Shown here: positions 19,013-28,400 of the stretch, one piece after another
How the letters are laid out: every line of letters begins with the position of its first letter
How positions within the stretch are numbered: position 1 is the stretch's first letter
From: Pseudomonadota bacterium
GTDB lineage: Bacteria; Pseudomonadota; Alphaproteobacteria; Acetobacterales; Acetobacteraceae
Direction: 5' to 3'
DNA: 64,000 bases
Assembly: GCA_019351895.1 (NCBI GenBank)
Contig: JABBOH010000020.1
Location: 1-64,000, forward strand
Translations under genes and position numbers: made by a program
The notes under the pieces: model-generated
Told to the model about the DNA's origin: nothing
Database searches by the model: none
What the model saw: the letters and a program-made list of their open reading frames with translations, nothing else

Positions 19013-19837
19013 TTATGATGCCCAAAGGGCTAGTGCGGTCTCCCGAAGGGTGAGCGCCTCTGCCCAGCGGTCCGTCTGGTCGCGTCCGTCCTCGGCCGTT
19101 ATGGCGTAGGGAGCGGGTCCCAACTCGCAGGTGAAGGTCAGAGTGTCGTCGGCTCCGGCACGCTGGCGCCAGCTGCGGAACCCTGCTGCCCACCAGGTCT
19201 GGAACTGCCGGAACCAATCCTGGTGTTGCGGAAACGAAAGCTCGAGCTGTACCTGATGCGGCCCGGCAACGCGGCCGTGCAGGGCCCAGGCACGCCCCAG
19301 GATCCGGTCGATCATCGCCGCGATATCGTTTCGGACCGGCGGGCTGATTTCCCTTGCGACAACATAATGGGAGAGATCGGCAGTGAAACGGAGCAACGGG
19401 AAGGCGTCCATCAGCGCCATGGTGAACAGCAGATCATTGGTCATCCGGCCGCGATGCGTTTCGATATAGACCGGCACGCCGGCACGCTCGGCCGAGCGGT
19501 GCCAGCCCTCCAGGATCGGCAGGCAATCGGAGACCGTCATCGGGCAGATGTCGGGCTGGACAGTGATGTGATGGCAGCCGAACTCCGCTGCCATCTCCAG
19601 CGCCGGCGCGAGTTCCTCGACGTTGCGGGGGAAGGCCTGGCCCTCGATGCCGAGCTTGTGCCGGCGCAGCAGCGTCATCAGCGGCGCGACATGGTGGCGG
19701 TCGTAGAAATGGTCGGTCACGCCGTCGAAGCCGGCGGCGGCGATGCGCTCGACCTTCTCCTCCAGACGGAGTTCGCGCTCCTCCGACCGCAGGCGCTCCA
19801 TTCCCCAGAGCGACTGGAAGACGAGCAGCTTCTGCAC
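19013..19837 (-). CDS. Sugar phosphate isomerase/epimerase-like TIM barrel (MocC/IolE-like)
   Basis: A 274-residue xylose-isomerase-like (AP_endonuc_2) TIM barrel. Candidate metal/catalytic segments are HHITVQPDI, VYIETHRGRMTND (Glu) and RFTADLSHYVV (Asp, His), followed by a His of ALHGRVAG. It starts at GTG two bases after the stop of the ferredoxin reductase, so it is the last gene of a four-gene operon. Relatives include IolE, IolI and rhizopine catabolism protein MocC. With a moc-type oxygenase upstream, it probably isomerises or dehydrates the demethylated or hydroxylated cyclitol or sugar product. The substrate is unknown. Confidence 0.85.
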   Translation of the reverse strand: MQKLLVFQSLWGMERLRSEERELRLEEKVERIAAAGFDGVTDHFYDRHHVAPLMTLLRRHKLGIEGQAFPRNVEELAPALEMAAEFGCHHITVQPDICPMTVSDCLPILEGWHRSAERAGVPVYIETHRGRMTNDLLFTMALMDAFPLLRFTADLSHYVVAREISPPVRNDIAAMIDRILGRAWALHGRVAGPHQVQLELSFPQHQDWFRQFQTWWAAGFRSWRQRAGADDTLTFTCELGPAPYAITAEDGRDQTDRWAEALTLRETALALWAS

Positions 19838-19839
19838 GG

Positions 19840-21105
19840 TCAGGCGGCCAGGGATTCGGCGGCGAGCAGCGCCTTGAGCTTGACCAAGGGGTCGGCGAGC
19901 GCCGTCTCGGGCGGGTGGGCGCGTCTGGCGATGAGCATCTCGGCGAGCCGGATTTCGCGCGCGACCTTGCCGATCGGCCCGAAGGCGCTGGCACCCACGA
20001 GGCGCCCGTCCCTCAGGTGGAAATGGAGCGTCGTCCCCCCGAGGTCGCGGGTGACGACCGTGTCGCCCTCGTCAGGCAACCCGGCGATCTGCAATGTCTG
20101 GTCGTGCTGGTCGGACCAGAACCAGGGGACCGCGTCGAAGGCGGCGGTCGCGCCGAGCATGACCCGCGCGGCGTGCCGGCCCTGATCCTGGGCATTGCGC
20201 CATGCCTCCAGCCGCAGCCGGCGGCCGCCGAAAAGCGGGTGCGGGAAGCTGCAACAATCGCCGGCGGCGAGGATGTCGGCATCGTCCGTCACCAGCCGCT
20301 CATCGACGCGGATGCCGTTTTCGATCGTGAGGCCCGCCCGTTCGGCGAGGGCGGTCTCCGGGATCGCGCCGATGCCGGCGATGATTGCGTCGCAGACAAG
20401 CCGCGTGCCGTCGGCGAGCACCACCACCTCCGCAACGCCCTCGCGCTCGATCCGGGCGAGGCCGACGCCCGCGATGATCCGGATACCGGCGGCCTCATGA
20501 GCCGCGGCGACCGTGGCGGCGACTGCGGCGGGCACGGCGCGCCCGAGAATACGGGGCGCCATTTCAACCACGGTGACGGAGCAACCACGGGCAAGCGCGC
20601 TGCCGGCGATCTCTAGGCCGATGAACCCGCCGCCGATGACGACGAGGCGACGGCCGGGCTGAAGGCGCGTGCGCATGGCGAGGGCATCGGAGAAGTCGCG
20701 CAGGTAAAGGACGTTGTCGGGACCGGCCCCGGGGAGGTTCAGCCGGCGCGGCCGGGCGCCGGTCGTCAGCAGCAGCTTCGCATAGGGAATGCGCGTGCGG
20801 TCATCGCAGAGCACCGTATGGCCGGACCGGTCGATCCCCGTCACCAATACCCCTGGGACGTGGCGGATGCCGTGGTCGGCGAGTTGCGCCTCGCTGAGGA
20901 TGGTGGCGGCGGCAGGCTCCTCGACCGCGGTCATCGCTGCCTTCGAGAGCGGCGGCCGCTCGTAGGGGAGGCGGCGTTCCTCGCCGATCAGCGTGACCGT
21001 GCCGGAGTATCCCGCCTCGCGGAGGGTCATGGCGGCGCGGGCGCCCGCTTCACCGGCGCCGACGATGACCATTCCGCGCGCCACGTGGGAGGATGCATCC
21101 GTCAT
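19840..21105 (-). CDS. FAD-dependent ferredoxin reductase (MocF-like, rubredoxin/HcaD type)
   Basis: A 421-residue flavoprotein with the FAD Rossmann motif VIVGAGEAGARAAMTLREAGY at the N-terminus, NAD-binding GGGFIGLEIAGSALARG near residue 155, and the C-terminal FAD motif DADILAAGDCC. It resembles the reductases of bacterial dioxygenases and P450s. It would carry electrons from NAD(P)H to the Rieske ferredoxin encoded 8 bases upstream. The track ORF extends 141 residues through the ferredoxin gene in another frame; the ATG at 21105 gives the standard N-terminus. Together with its neighbours it makes a three-component oxygenase. Confidence 0.9.
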   Translation of the reverse strand: MTDASSHVARGMVIVGAGEAGARAAMTLREAGYSGTVTLIGEERRLPYERPPLSKAAMTAVEEPAAATILSEAQLADHGIRHVPGVLVTGIDRSGHTVLCDDRTRIPYAKLLLTTGARPRRLNLPGAGPDNVLYLRDFSDALAMRTRLQPGRRLVVIGGGFIGLEIAGSALARGCSVTVVEMAPRILGRAVPAAVAATVAAAHEAAGIRIIAGVGLARIEREGVAEVVVLADGTRLVCDAIIAGIGAIPETALAERAGLTIENGIRVDERLVTDDADILAAGDCCSFPHPLFGGRRLRLEAWRNAQDQGRHAARVMLGATAAFDAVPWFWSDQHDQTLQIAGLPDEGDTVVTRDLGGTTLHFHLRDGRLVGASAFGPIGKVAREIRLAEMLIARRAHPPETALADPLVKLKALLAAESLAA

Positions 21106-21113
21106 GCGCGGGA

Positions 21114-21428
21114 TCAGGCGAGGTCGACGAGGACGCGCCCGGCCTCGACCTTGACGGGGTAGGTCTTGAGATTGATGCAGGCGGGCGCGCCCTTGGCCTG
21201 CCCGGTCGGTATGTCGAAGCGGCCGTTGTGCTTGGGGCACTCGATTGTCTTGCCCATCACCAAGCCGTCGGCGAGGTGGACGTTCTCGTGGGTGCAGAGC
21301 CCGCCGGTCGCGAAGAAGCGATCGTTCTCCAGCCGGTAGATGGCGAGGGTGACCCCGCCGTGGTCGAAGCGGATTACGTCCTCTTCCTCGATATCGTCCG
21401 CGGCGCAAGCCTCGATCCATTCGCTCAT
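21114..21428 (-). CDS. mocE: Rieske-type [2Fe-2S] ferredoxin (MocE-like)
   Basis: A soluble 104-residue Rieske ferredoxin. The cluster ligands are CTHENVHLADG (Cys-x-His) and CPKHNGRFD (Cys-x2-His). Small acidic Rieske ferredoxins of this kind shuttle electrons from an FAD reductase to a terminal oxygenase, and closely similar proteins accompanying desaturase-fold oxygenases are annotated as MocE. The start at 21428 is the Met of MSEWIEACAADD; the track ORF begins 65 residues too early. It sits between the oxygenase (41 bases upstream) and the reductase (8 bases downstream). Confidence 0.92.
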   Translation of the reverse strand: MSEWIEACAADDIEEEDVIRFDHGGVTLAIYRLENDRFFATGGLCTHENVHLADGLVMGKTIECPKHNGRFDIPTGQAKGAPACINLKTYPVKVEAGRVLVDLA

Positions 21429-21469
21429 GATTGACGTGTCCCTGAGGTGTTTTTGATGGTTCGCGGGCG

Positions 21470-22561
21470 TCAGGCGGCGGTCGCGAGACGATCCGCAGGT
21501 AGCGCCGTCGCCGTGGCCGGCAGAACACGGATCACATGGTAATCCGGATCGCGGCGCTGACGGAGCACCGCCGGGATGATCTCCCGGTAGGCGGCGAGCA
21601 GGCTTGGATAGGCGGGCGGGCATTCCGCCTTGATTGCCTCATGCAGCGCCGGCAGCGCGTGGTAGGGCACCATCGGAAACATGTGGTGCTCCACATGGTA
21701 GTTCATGTTCCAGTAGAGGAAACGCGAGACGGGGTTCATGTAGACCGTGCGGCTGTTCAGCCGATGGTCGAGCACGTCCTCGGACAGCCCGGCGTGCTGC
21801 GTCACGCCAAAGACGATGGTGAGCCAGCCGCCATAGAGCGTGGGCAGCCCGATCAGCATGGCCGGGATCCAGCTGTGCAGCGCCATGCAGGCGATCACGA
21901 CCGCCGCGAGGATCGCGAGGTAGATGCGGGCGGTGCGGAAAACCTTGTGGCGCTCCATCTCTGGGATGAAGGTCGCCTCCTCCGCATTCAGACGGCCCCG
22001 CGCATGCAGCACGAGCTTGCCGAGCGCGAACCACGTCGTCTTGATGGCGAAAAGATTCAGCAGCAGGCCCAGGATGTCGGGTGGGCGCTTGACCGAGATC
22101 TCGGGGTCGCGGCCGACGATGATCGTATCCGTGTGGTGGCGCGTATGGCTCCACCGCCAGACGGTCGGCTCCCGCATGATCATGAAGCAGGCGAGGTTGT
22201 AGACCGCGTCGTTCATCCACCCTGTCTTGAAGGCTGTGCCGTGGCCGCATTCATGCCAGCGGGAGTCCGAGGCCGAGCCGTAGAGCACGCCGTAGGCAAT
22301 GAAGAAGGGAACGGCGACCCAGTGGCCCCAGAGCAGGACGCCGGCGCTGCCGAACAGGATGAGCGCGCCGATCCAAAGCGCCGTGTCGCGGATAGCGGGG
22401 CCGTCCTTGCGGCGCATCAGCTCCTTGAGCTGCTTGCGGGGGATCGGCGTCGTATACCAGGTGGCGGAGGCAAGGCCGCGTTCCTCGGCCCGGCGCGCTT
22501 CCGCGCCGACGAGGCTGTAATCGCGGCCTGCGGCCATCCGAGGCGCGGCGGCTGAGCTCAT
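21470..22561 (-). CDS. Membrane diiron oxygenase of the fatty acid desaturase family (MocD-like)
   Basis: A 363-residue integral membrane non-heme diiron enzyme with the three histidine boxes in order: HECGHGT (about residue 108), HTRHHT (about 140) and HVEHH (about 293), plus hydrophobic segments around 63-95 and 210-248. Members hydroxylate, desaturate or O-demethylate. The rhizopine enzyme MocD, which starts 3-O-methyl-scyllo-inosamine use together with MocE and MocF, is the nearest functional model given the neighbours. CGGAGG before the ATG is strong, so this is the first gene of the operon. Fatty acyl desaturation is the alternative, but a dedicated Rieske/FAD chain and an isomerase argue for small-molecule catabolism. 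Confidence 0.88.
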   Translation of the reverse strand: MSSAAAPRMAAGRDYSLVGAEARRAEERGLASATWYTTPIPRKQLKELMRRKDGPAIRDTALWIGALILFGSAGVLLWGHWVAVPFFIAYGVLYGSASDSRWHECGHGTAFKTGWMNDAVYNLACFMIMREPTVWRWSHTRHHTDTIIVGRDPEISVKRPPDILGLLLNLFAIKTTWFALGKLVLHARGRLNAEEATFIPEMERHKVFRTARIYLAILAAVVIACMALHSWIPAMLIGLPTLYGGWLTIVFGVTQHAGLSEDVLDHRLNSRTVYMNPVSRFLYWNMNYHVEHHMFPMVPYHALPALHEAIKAECPPAYPSLLAAYREIIPAVLRQRRDPDYHVIRVLPATATALPADRLATAA

Positions 22562-22623
22562 TCGATTTCCTCCGTTCTTGCCTCGGCTATATCGCAGCCA
22601 TGCCGGAGGATAATCAGTCCGAT

Positions 22624-22639
22624 TGAGGGTTTCCCCTCA
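22624..22639. promoter_or_regulatory. Candidate operator of the LacI regulator
   Basis: A perfect interrupted palindrome, TGAGGG-TTTC-CCCTCA, lies in the 113-base gap between the divergent oxygenase and lacI-type genes, about 36 bases before the regulator start and 63 before the oxygenase start. It is the most symmetric sequence in the gap, and its position fits control of both promoters. The usual central CG of LacI operators is absent, so the assignment is tentative. Confidence 0.4.
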
Positions 22640-22674
22640 TCCCGGATAGGATCGGGCCCCGATGAGAGGTGGCC

Positions 22675-23688
22675 ATGGAACGCGGGAAGAGCCGGGCGGG
22701 GCTTGAGGATGTGGCGCGCCGCGCCGGGGTCGGTCTGGCGACGGTCGACCGCGTGTTGAACGAGCGCGGCAGCGTCTCGGCGCCGACGGAGCGCCGGGTG
22801 ATCGAGGCGGCCCGCGCGCTCGGGCTGCGGCGGGTGCTGCCCGTTCCGCACGCCCCGCAGGTGCGGATCGAGGTCATGCTGGCGCAGTCTCCGACGCCGT
22901 TTCTGCGGCGGTTGTCGCAAGCCATGGCGCAGGTCGCGGCCACCCTCGACCGCTCGGTCGTCGTGCTGCGCACGAGCATCGACATGAGCGACCCGGCGAG
23001 CGTCGCGCCGCGCATCGCCGCGTGCCGCGCCGACGGCATCATCATCTATTGCGAGGAACACCCGGCCAATGTCGCGGCCATCGCGGCCTCCACCGCGGCG
23101 GGGCGGCCGGTGATCTGCGTGGTGACGGATGTGCCGGATGCGCCGCGCGCGGCCTATGTCGGCATCGACCATGCGAAGGCCGGCCGGACGGCAGCGTTTT
23201 TCGCGGCGCGCTTGGCTCGCCCGCCGGACGCGGCGCTGATTCTGTCGACGAGCATCGGGTTTCGCGCGCACAAGCAGCGTATCGACGGGTTCCGCGAGGC
23301 CATGGCGCTGCATGCCCCCGGGGCTGTGGTGGCGCCCGTGATGGCGACGGCCGACGATCCCGGCCGCGCCTACCACCAACTGACCCGGGCGCTGCGGCAG
23401 ACCGCCGGCACCGTTGCCGTCTACAACACAGGTGGCGGCAACACGGGCGTCGCCGACGCGATCCGCGATGCGGGTCGCCGGTCAGATGTCTTGTTCGTCG
23501 GCCATGAACTCACCGAGGAAAGCGCCGCCCTGCTCCGGGACGGATCGATGGCGGTCGCGATCGATCAGGCGCCCGAGTTGCAGGCACGGCGGTCGATCGA
23601 TCTCATGCTTCACCGGCTGGGAGTGACGCCCGCAGAGCCGGTGGCGAGCGAGATCGCCTTCACGCTCCATACGGCGGAGAACTGCTGA
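22675..23688 (+). CDS. LacI-family transcriptional regulator
   Basis: A 337-residue regulator with the LacI helix-turn-helix and hinge at the N-terminus (LEDVARRAGVGLATVDRVLNERGSVS) and a periplasmic-binding-protein-like ligand domain from about residue 60. This lineage is often tied to inositol- or sugar-type ligands; the actual effector is unknown. GAGAGG five bases before the ATG at 22675 favours it over the GTG at 22669. It is divergent from the moc-like operon with a palindrome in the gap, so local control of that operon is the simplest reading. It converges on the thioesterase gene. Confidence 0.92.
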   Translation: MERGKSRAGLEDVARRAGVGLATVDRVLNERGSVSAPTERRVIEAARALGLRRVLPVPHAPQVRIEVMLAQSPTPFLRRLSQAMAQVAATLDRSVVVLRTSIDMSDPASVAPRIAACRADGIIIYCEEHPANVAAIAASTAAGRPVICVVTDVPDAPRAAYVGIDHAKAGRTAAFFAARLARPPDAALILSTSIGFRAHKQRIDGFREAMALHAPGAVVAPVMATADDPGRAYHQLTRALRQTAGTVAVYNTGGGNTGVADAIRDAGRRSDVLFVGHELTEESAALLRDGSMAVAIDQAPELQARRSIDLMLHRLGVTPAEPVASEIAFTLHTAENC

Positions 23689-23702
23689 CGATCGATCCGC
23701 GA

Positions 23703-24086
23703 CTAGCCGGGCGCGGTGTCCTGGCGGATGGGTCTCGGTTTCCGGTTCTCGTCGATGGCCACGAAGGTGAAGACCGCTTTCGTGACCGGGATCGTTTCGG
23801 TCTGGTAGCGCGTCCGCCGCTCAGCCTCCACCGTGATCTTCATCGAGGTGCGGCCCATCGAAAGCAGATCGGCGTAGAAGCTGACTTCGTCGCCCACCTG
23901 AACCGGCGACAGGAACGCCATCCCGTCGACCGCCGCGGTGACGCAGCGGCCTTTGGCGATGCGATGCGCGAGATTGCCCGCCGCAAGGTCCATCTGCGCC
24001 ATCAGCCAGCCGCCGAAAATATCACCCGACGGGTTGGTATCCGCCGGCATGGCGATCACGCGGATCAGCGGCTCGCGCATTGCCAT
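23703..24086 (-). CDS. Acyl-CoA thioesterase, YciA-type hotdog protein
   Basis: A 127-residue hotdog-fold thioesterase (4HBT). Family motifs are MPADTNPSGDIFGGWLMAQMDLAA, with the catalytic Asp/Asn region, and VTAAVDGMAFLSPVQVGDEVSFYADL. YciA-type enzymes hydrolyse a broad range of acyl-CoAs in the cytosol. It begins 12 bases after the trxA stop, so it is probably the distal gene of a trxA-thioesterase unit. The length is normal for the family. Confidence 0.92.
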   Translation of the reverse strand: MAMREPLIRVIAMPADTNPSGDIFGGWLMAQMDLAAGNLAHRIAKGRCVTAAVDGMAFLSPVQVGDEVSFYADLLSMGRTSMKITVEAERRTRYQTETIPVTKAVFTFVAIDENRKPRPIRQDTAPG

Positions 24087-24098
24087 GCCGGCAAATCC

Positions 24099-24425
24099 TT
24101 AGAGGCTGCGCTCGATCCAAGCCTTGAGCACGCTCTTTGGCGCGGCGCCGACCTGGGTGGCGGCCGGTTTGCCGTCCTTGAACAGGATCAGCGTCGGAAT
24201 ACCACGGACGGCGTAATTATTCGGCGTCTCCGGGTTTTCGTCGATGTTAACTTTGGCGATTGTAATTTTGCCGGCGTATTCGGCAGAGATTTCTTCGAGC
24301 GCCGGTGAGATGGCGCGGCAGGGACCGCACCATTCCGCCCAGAAATCGACAACGACAGGGCCTTGCGCCTGAAGGACATCGGTCGCGAAGCTTGCGTCGG
24401 TTACAGCCTTGGTATTGCCAGCCAT
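24099..24425 (-). CDS. trxA: Thioredoxin 1
   Basis: A 108-residue thioredoxin with the redox motif WCGPC ([18 protein letters not shown], about residues 25-42), the cis-proline in [12 protein letters not shown] and a normal length. It reduces cytosolic disulfides. The true start is the ATG at 24425 ([10 protein letters not shown]); longer track ORFs start upstream without support. In alphaproteobacteria trxA often follows addA directly; here a glycosyltransferase-like gene on the other strand is interposed. Confidence 0.96.
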   Translation of the reverse strand: MAGNTKAVTDASFATDVLQAQGPVVVDFWAEWCGPCRAISPALEEISAEYAGKITIAKVNIDENPETPNNYAVRGIPTLILFKDGKPAATQVGAAPKSVLKAWIERSL

Positions 24426-24574
24426 GAGGAGCCTCATCTTCAAGCCGCACCCTTCGGCGCGGGCGTTGGTTGCATAGCAGCGAAGGTGGGGCATCCGAAG
24501 CGCTTGGGCAAGCGTAGGCTTCCGAGGACCAGTGGTGCCGGTAGGGCAGATCCTCGCAGACTGCAGACACAAGG

Positions 24575-25444
24575 ATGCGGGACGTGAGTCTCACGACCAT
24601 CTTGAACGGTTTCGGCATCAGCCTCGGCGACAGCCTGATCGGCCTTCAGGCGCTGCATGCGGCGCGCATGACGGGCGCGATTGAGGGCTCCGTGGTGCTT
24701 GGCCGGACGGAGCCGCCCGCGAAACCGCTGGTGCCGCAACTCTACCGGCAGGCGGCAGGTCTCGCCGAGACACTGCCCATGGCCGACGCCCCCCGGGATG
24801 GCCGGGTCATCGACATCCGCGACTTCGCCTTCGATCCCCTCTTCGCCGAACTCGCGATGATCGACTTCTTTCTCGTCCGGCTCGGACTGCAGCCGGAGGC
24901 CGTGCCGGATGAGCTGAAGCGGATCTCCTGGCTCGCCCCACGGCTGCGGGATCTGCCCGCGCTTCCCCTGCCGCGCGGCTACGTGCTCGTTTGCCCAGAG
25001 GCCTCGATCCGCCTGCGCGATATGCCGGCAGCGGTGCATGAGGCGCTGGTCGAGCGTCTGTCCCGCCGGGGCTGGGGTCCGATCGTCACCCAGGGGCCTC
25101 CGGTTCCCGGCGCGCGCACGATGCCGCTGTGCGACACGATCGAGGCGCTCTGTGCCCTCGTCGCCGGTGCCCGCTGCGTTGTATCCACTGATACCGCGAT
25201 GGTGCATCTGGCGGATGCCTTCTCGGTGCCCTGCCTCGCCATCCTCACGACCCATCGCCCTGCGATGCGGGTGCGGGACTATCCGCTCTGCCGAGCGATC
25301 CGTCTTCCTATCCCCGGTCTGCCGGAGAGCATCGAGTTCGTCCGCGGCGACGAGGATCTGGCCGCCGCCCACGCCGCGTGGTTTCCCGACGGACCGGATC
25401 TCCTCTGGCTCGACCGCGCGCTCGATCAGTTCGAGTTGGTCTGA
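24575..25444 (+). CDS. Glycosyltransferase family 9-like protein (heptosyltransferase fold)
   Basis: A 289-residue protein with a GT9/GT-B pattern: N-terminal [17 protein letters not shown], where heptosyltransferases have GDxLxxxPAL, and the donor-site stretch [22 protein letters not shown], close to the family motif with the conserved His-Leu-Ala. It is shorter than WaaC/WaaF (about 320-350), so the sugar and acceptor are unknown; lipopolysaccharide or another surface glycan is likely. Its last 19 bases overlap the 3' end of addA on the opposite strand. The start has only a weak ribosome-binding site (ACAAGG). Confidence 0.7.
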   Translation: MRDVSLTTILNGFGISLGDSLIGLQALHAARMTGAIEGSVVLGRTEPPAKPLVPQLYRQAAGLAETLPMADAPRDGRVIDIRDFAFDPLFAELAMIDFFLVRLGLQPEAVPDELKRISWLAPRLRDLPALPLPRGYVLVCPEASIRLRDMPAAVHEALVERLSRRGWGPIVTQGPPVPGARTMPLCDTIEALCALVAGARCVVSTDTAMVHLADAFSVPCLAILTTHRPAMRVRDYPLCRAIRLPIPGLPESIEFVRGDEDLAAAHAAWFPDGPDLLWLDRALDQFELV

Positions 25445-28400
25445 CCGCTGTGCCCTGGGGTGTGCAAGGCCAGCAGCGAGTCGGGCAATACCGCAACCGT
25501 CGCTGTCTCGGTCCAGACGAGGGCGCAACGGACCGGCCGGCCCGGGAAGATGGCGACCAGCAGCGCGCGATAGGCGGCCATCTGCCGTAGATAAAGAATA
25601 GGCGTGCGGGCGATCTCCTCCGGCGGCTGGCGTCCAGTCTTGAAGTCGATCGCGGTGACCGCGCCCGCACACACCGCCAGACGGTCGATGATGCCGGTGA
25701 TCACCACGCCGGCCGTCTCCCCGGCGATCGGGACCTCAGCGCGGCTGCCGGGCCCGAATGCCTCGGCGAGCATCGGGTGTTCGATCACGCCGAGGCACTG
25801 GCCAAGCACGCGCTCGATCTCGTTCGCGTTGAGGCCTGACCCGGCCGGCGCCACGCCCGTTTTGGCCAGGAAGGATCGACCGGCGGCAGCGCGATCCGCG
25901 GCCGGCACATCGGGCAGGTGTTGCAGCAGGGCGTGGATGAGCGTGCCGCGCGCCAGCCGTGGAACCGACATGCCGCTATCAGCCTCAGCCTCGCGCCGCA
26001 CCGGTGAATCCGCCTGCGGGATGGGGCCGAAGGCCGCCTCCTCAGGGCGGCTGGGCGCCAGCGGCCTTGGACGTGCGGGTTCCGGCAGCGGCGGCATGGC
26101 CCGCCAGCCGGGGCCGCGGCCCGTCCACTCGGGAAGGGCGACCTGTGCCGCCGCTGACGCCGCTGTCGTGGCAGCCGACGGCGGCGCGACCACCCGACGT
26201 TGCGGCGAGGACAGCACGTGGCGCGATCGGGGCCAATCGCCCGGGGTCTCCTCCGGCTGCACGCCCAGCCGCTCGAAGCCCCGCCCGATCAGCGTATGCC
26301 AGCTGGGTATCGATGCGGCGGGGCCGCCGCTCTCCCAGCCACAAACAATGAGGCGGTCCTCGGCTCGTGTCATCGCGACGTAAAGCAGGCGGTGATGCTC
26401 CTCGGCCGCGCGCGCTTGCATCATGGTCTGGAAGCGCCGGCTCTCCTCGCAATGCGCGTCGCGGCGTGGGCACAACATGGGCAGGTCGAGGTTGAGCGTC
26501 TGATCCCTCATCCAGAGAAGCTGGGTGCGGTCGGGTGGCGGCCTCGCCGCACTATCCGCCATGATGACGATGGGCGCCTGCAGGCCCTTGGACGCATGGA
26601 CTGTCATGATCCGCACCGCGTCCCCGGCCGCTCCGGGCTCTCGCTTGGCCTCGGCGGTCGATTGCCGAAGCCAGTGGAGGAACCCTTGCAGCGAGGGTGC
26701 GTGGCTCGCGGCATAGGTGAGGGCCGCCCCGAGAAGCTCGTCCACCGGCTCCGCCGCTTCCGCGCCCAGGCGGCGGAACAGCCGCGCCCGCCCGCCGAGC
26801 GCGCCGAGCGCCTGGGAGAGCAAGGCATGCGGGCTCGCATAGTCGGCCCGGGCCTGCAGCGCCTCGAAGAAGTTCCAGGCGGCTGCCCAGTCGGGCTGTT
26901 CATGCGCCCGCGCTCGCAGTGCCTCGTAGAGATGGCGCGGCCCGCGATCGGTCGCGAGTGCCATAAGGCTGTCGTCGCTGATGTCCCCGAGCGGGCTGGT
27001 CAGCCAGCAGGCGAAAGCAAGGTCGTCCTCCGGCAGCAGCAGGCTGTCGGCGAGGGCCATGAGATCCTGCACAGCCGCCTGATCCGTCAGTTCCAGCCGG
27101 TCAAGACCGGCGACGGCGACGCCGGCAGCTTTGAGCTCCCGCACCAGAATGGCGGCGAGAGGCGCGCGCTTCTGCAGCAGCACCAGGATGTCGCCCGGCG
27201 TGACAGGGCGCGCCTGGCTCTCGAGCAGCGTGCCGCCGTTGGTGAGGCGCGCGATCCAATGGGCGAGGCCGCGGGCAAGGCGGCCGGGCGCGGATGCCTG
27301 CCCGAGGTTGGTGTCCGGGATCAGCCAGGGCTCTGGCGCGGGCACCGTTTCGCGGGGTATCAGCGGCCAGAGTTCCACCCGGCCGCCGTCTTCGGGCCGC
27401 GCGGAGACATGCAGCAGCGGATCGCCACCAGCTTCGACGACGCCCTGCGCCGCCTCAGGATCGGCGAAGACGGCGTCGACCAGGGCCAGCACCGGCACGA
27501 CCGAGCGGAACGACACATCGAGCGCACCGTCGTGCCAGCCGCGCCGGGCCTGACGCACGCGGTCCTTGAGGCGAACCCGCCAGTCGTCGAAGGAGCGGAG
27601 ATCCGCCCCCTGGAAGCCGTAGATGGATTGTTTGCGGTCGCCGACCGCGAATACCGTGCGGCCGACGCCGTCCTTGGTCTCACGGCTGCCGGCGCCGGCG
27701 AAGAATTCGTCGGTGAGGCTGCCGGCGATCGTCCATTGCTCGGGCGCGGTGTCCTGCACCTCGTCCAGCAGCAGATGGTCGAGCCCGTGATCGAGCTTGA
27801 ACAGCACCCAGGCCGCGCCCGGATCGTGCAGCAGCCTGTTCGAGTGGCGGATGAGGTCGCCGTAATCCATCAGCCCCTCCGACTGTCGGCGGCGCGCCTG
27901 CTGCCGGAGAACGGGAAGCGCGAGGCGCAGGAAGGCGGCCGAGAGCGTGGCGAGCCGGTCCGCCGCGAAGGCATCGACGAGGGCAATCACCCGCGCCTGC
28001 TCGACTTCGATGACCGGCCAGAGGTCGGGAGCGGCGAGGTCCAGGGTCTTGCCGATGAGGGTGCTGCGCGCGCGGGGCTCACCCTTGTCCGTCAGCAGGG
28101 CAGCCACCCAGCGGTGCCAGTTCTGGCGGCGCGCCTCGTCGGGAGCGGCCAGCCAGTCGAGCATCTCGAGCGCGCGCCTTCCTGCCCCGGCTGGGCCGCG
28201 TTCTGCAATCGTCGCGAGGGTCGCGCAAAGGCCATCCTGGTCGCCGCCTTCGGTCGCTTCCGCCCATAGCGCCGCCTCGGTCCGCCTTGCGCCAAGCGTG
28301 CGGCGTTGCGCCGTGATCAAGGTGGTAAGCTCCGTCGCCAGCAGCCTTTCGGCGCGGTCGCGCGCGCCATCGACCTGACGCAGCAGCTGATCCAGATCGT

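Noticed and set aside
26200-28269. 689-residue plus-strand ORF opposite addA
   Set aside because: GC-rich shadow of AddA; no family motif, Arg/Gly/Ala/His-rich composition.
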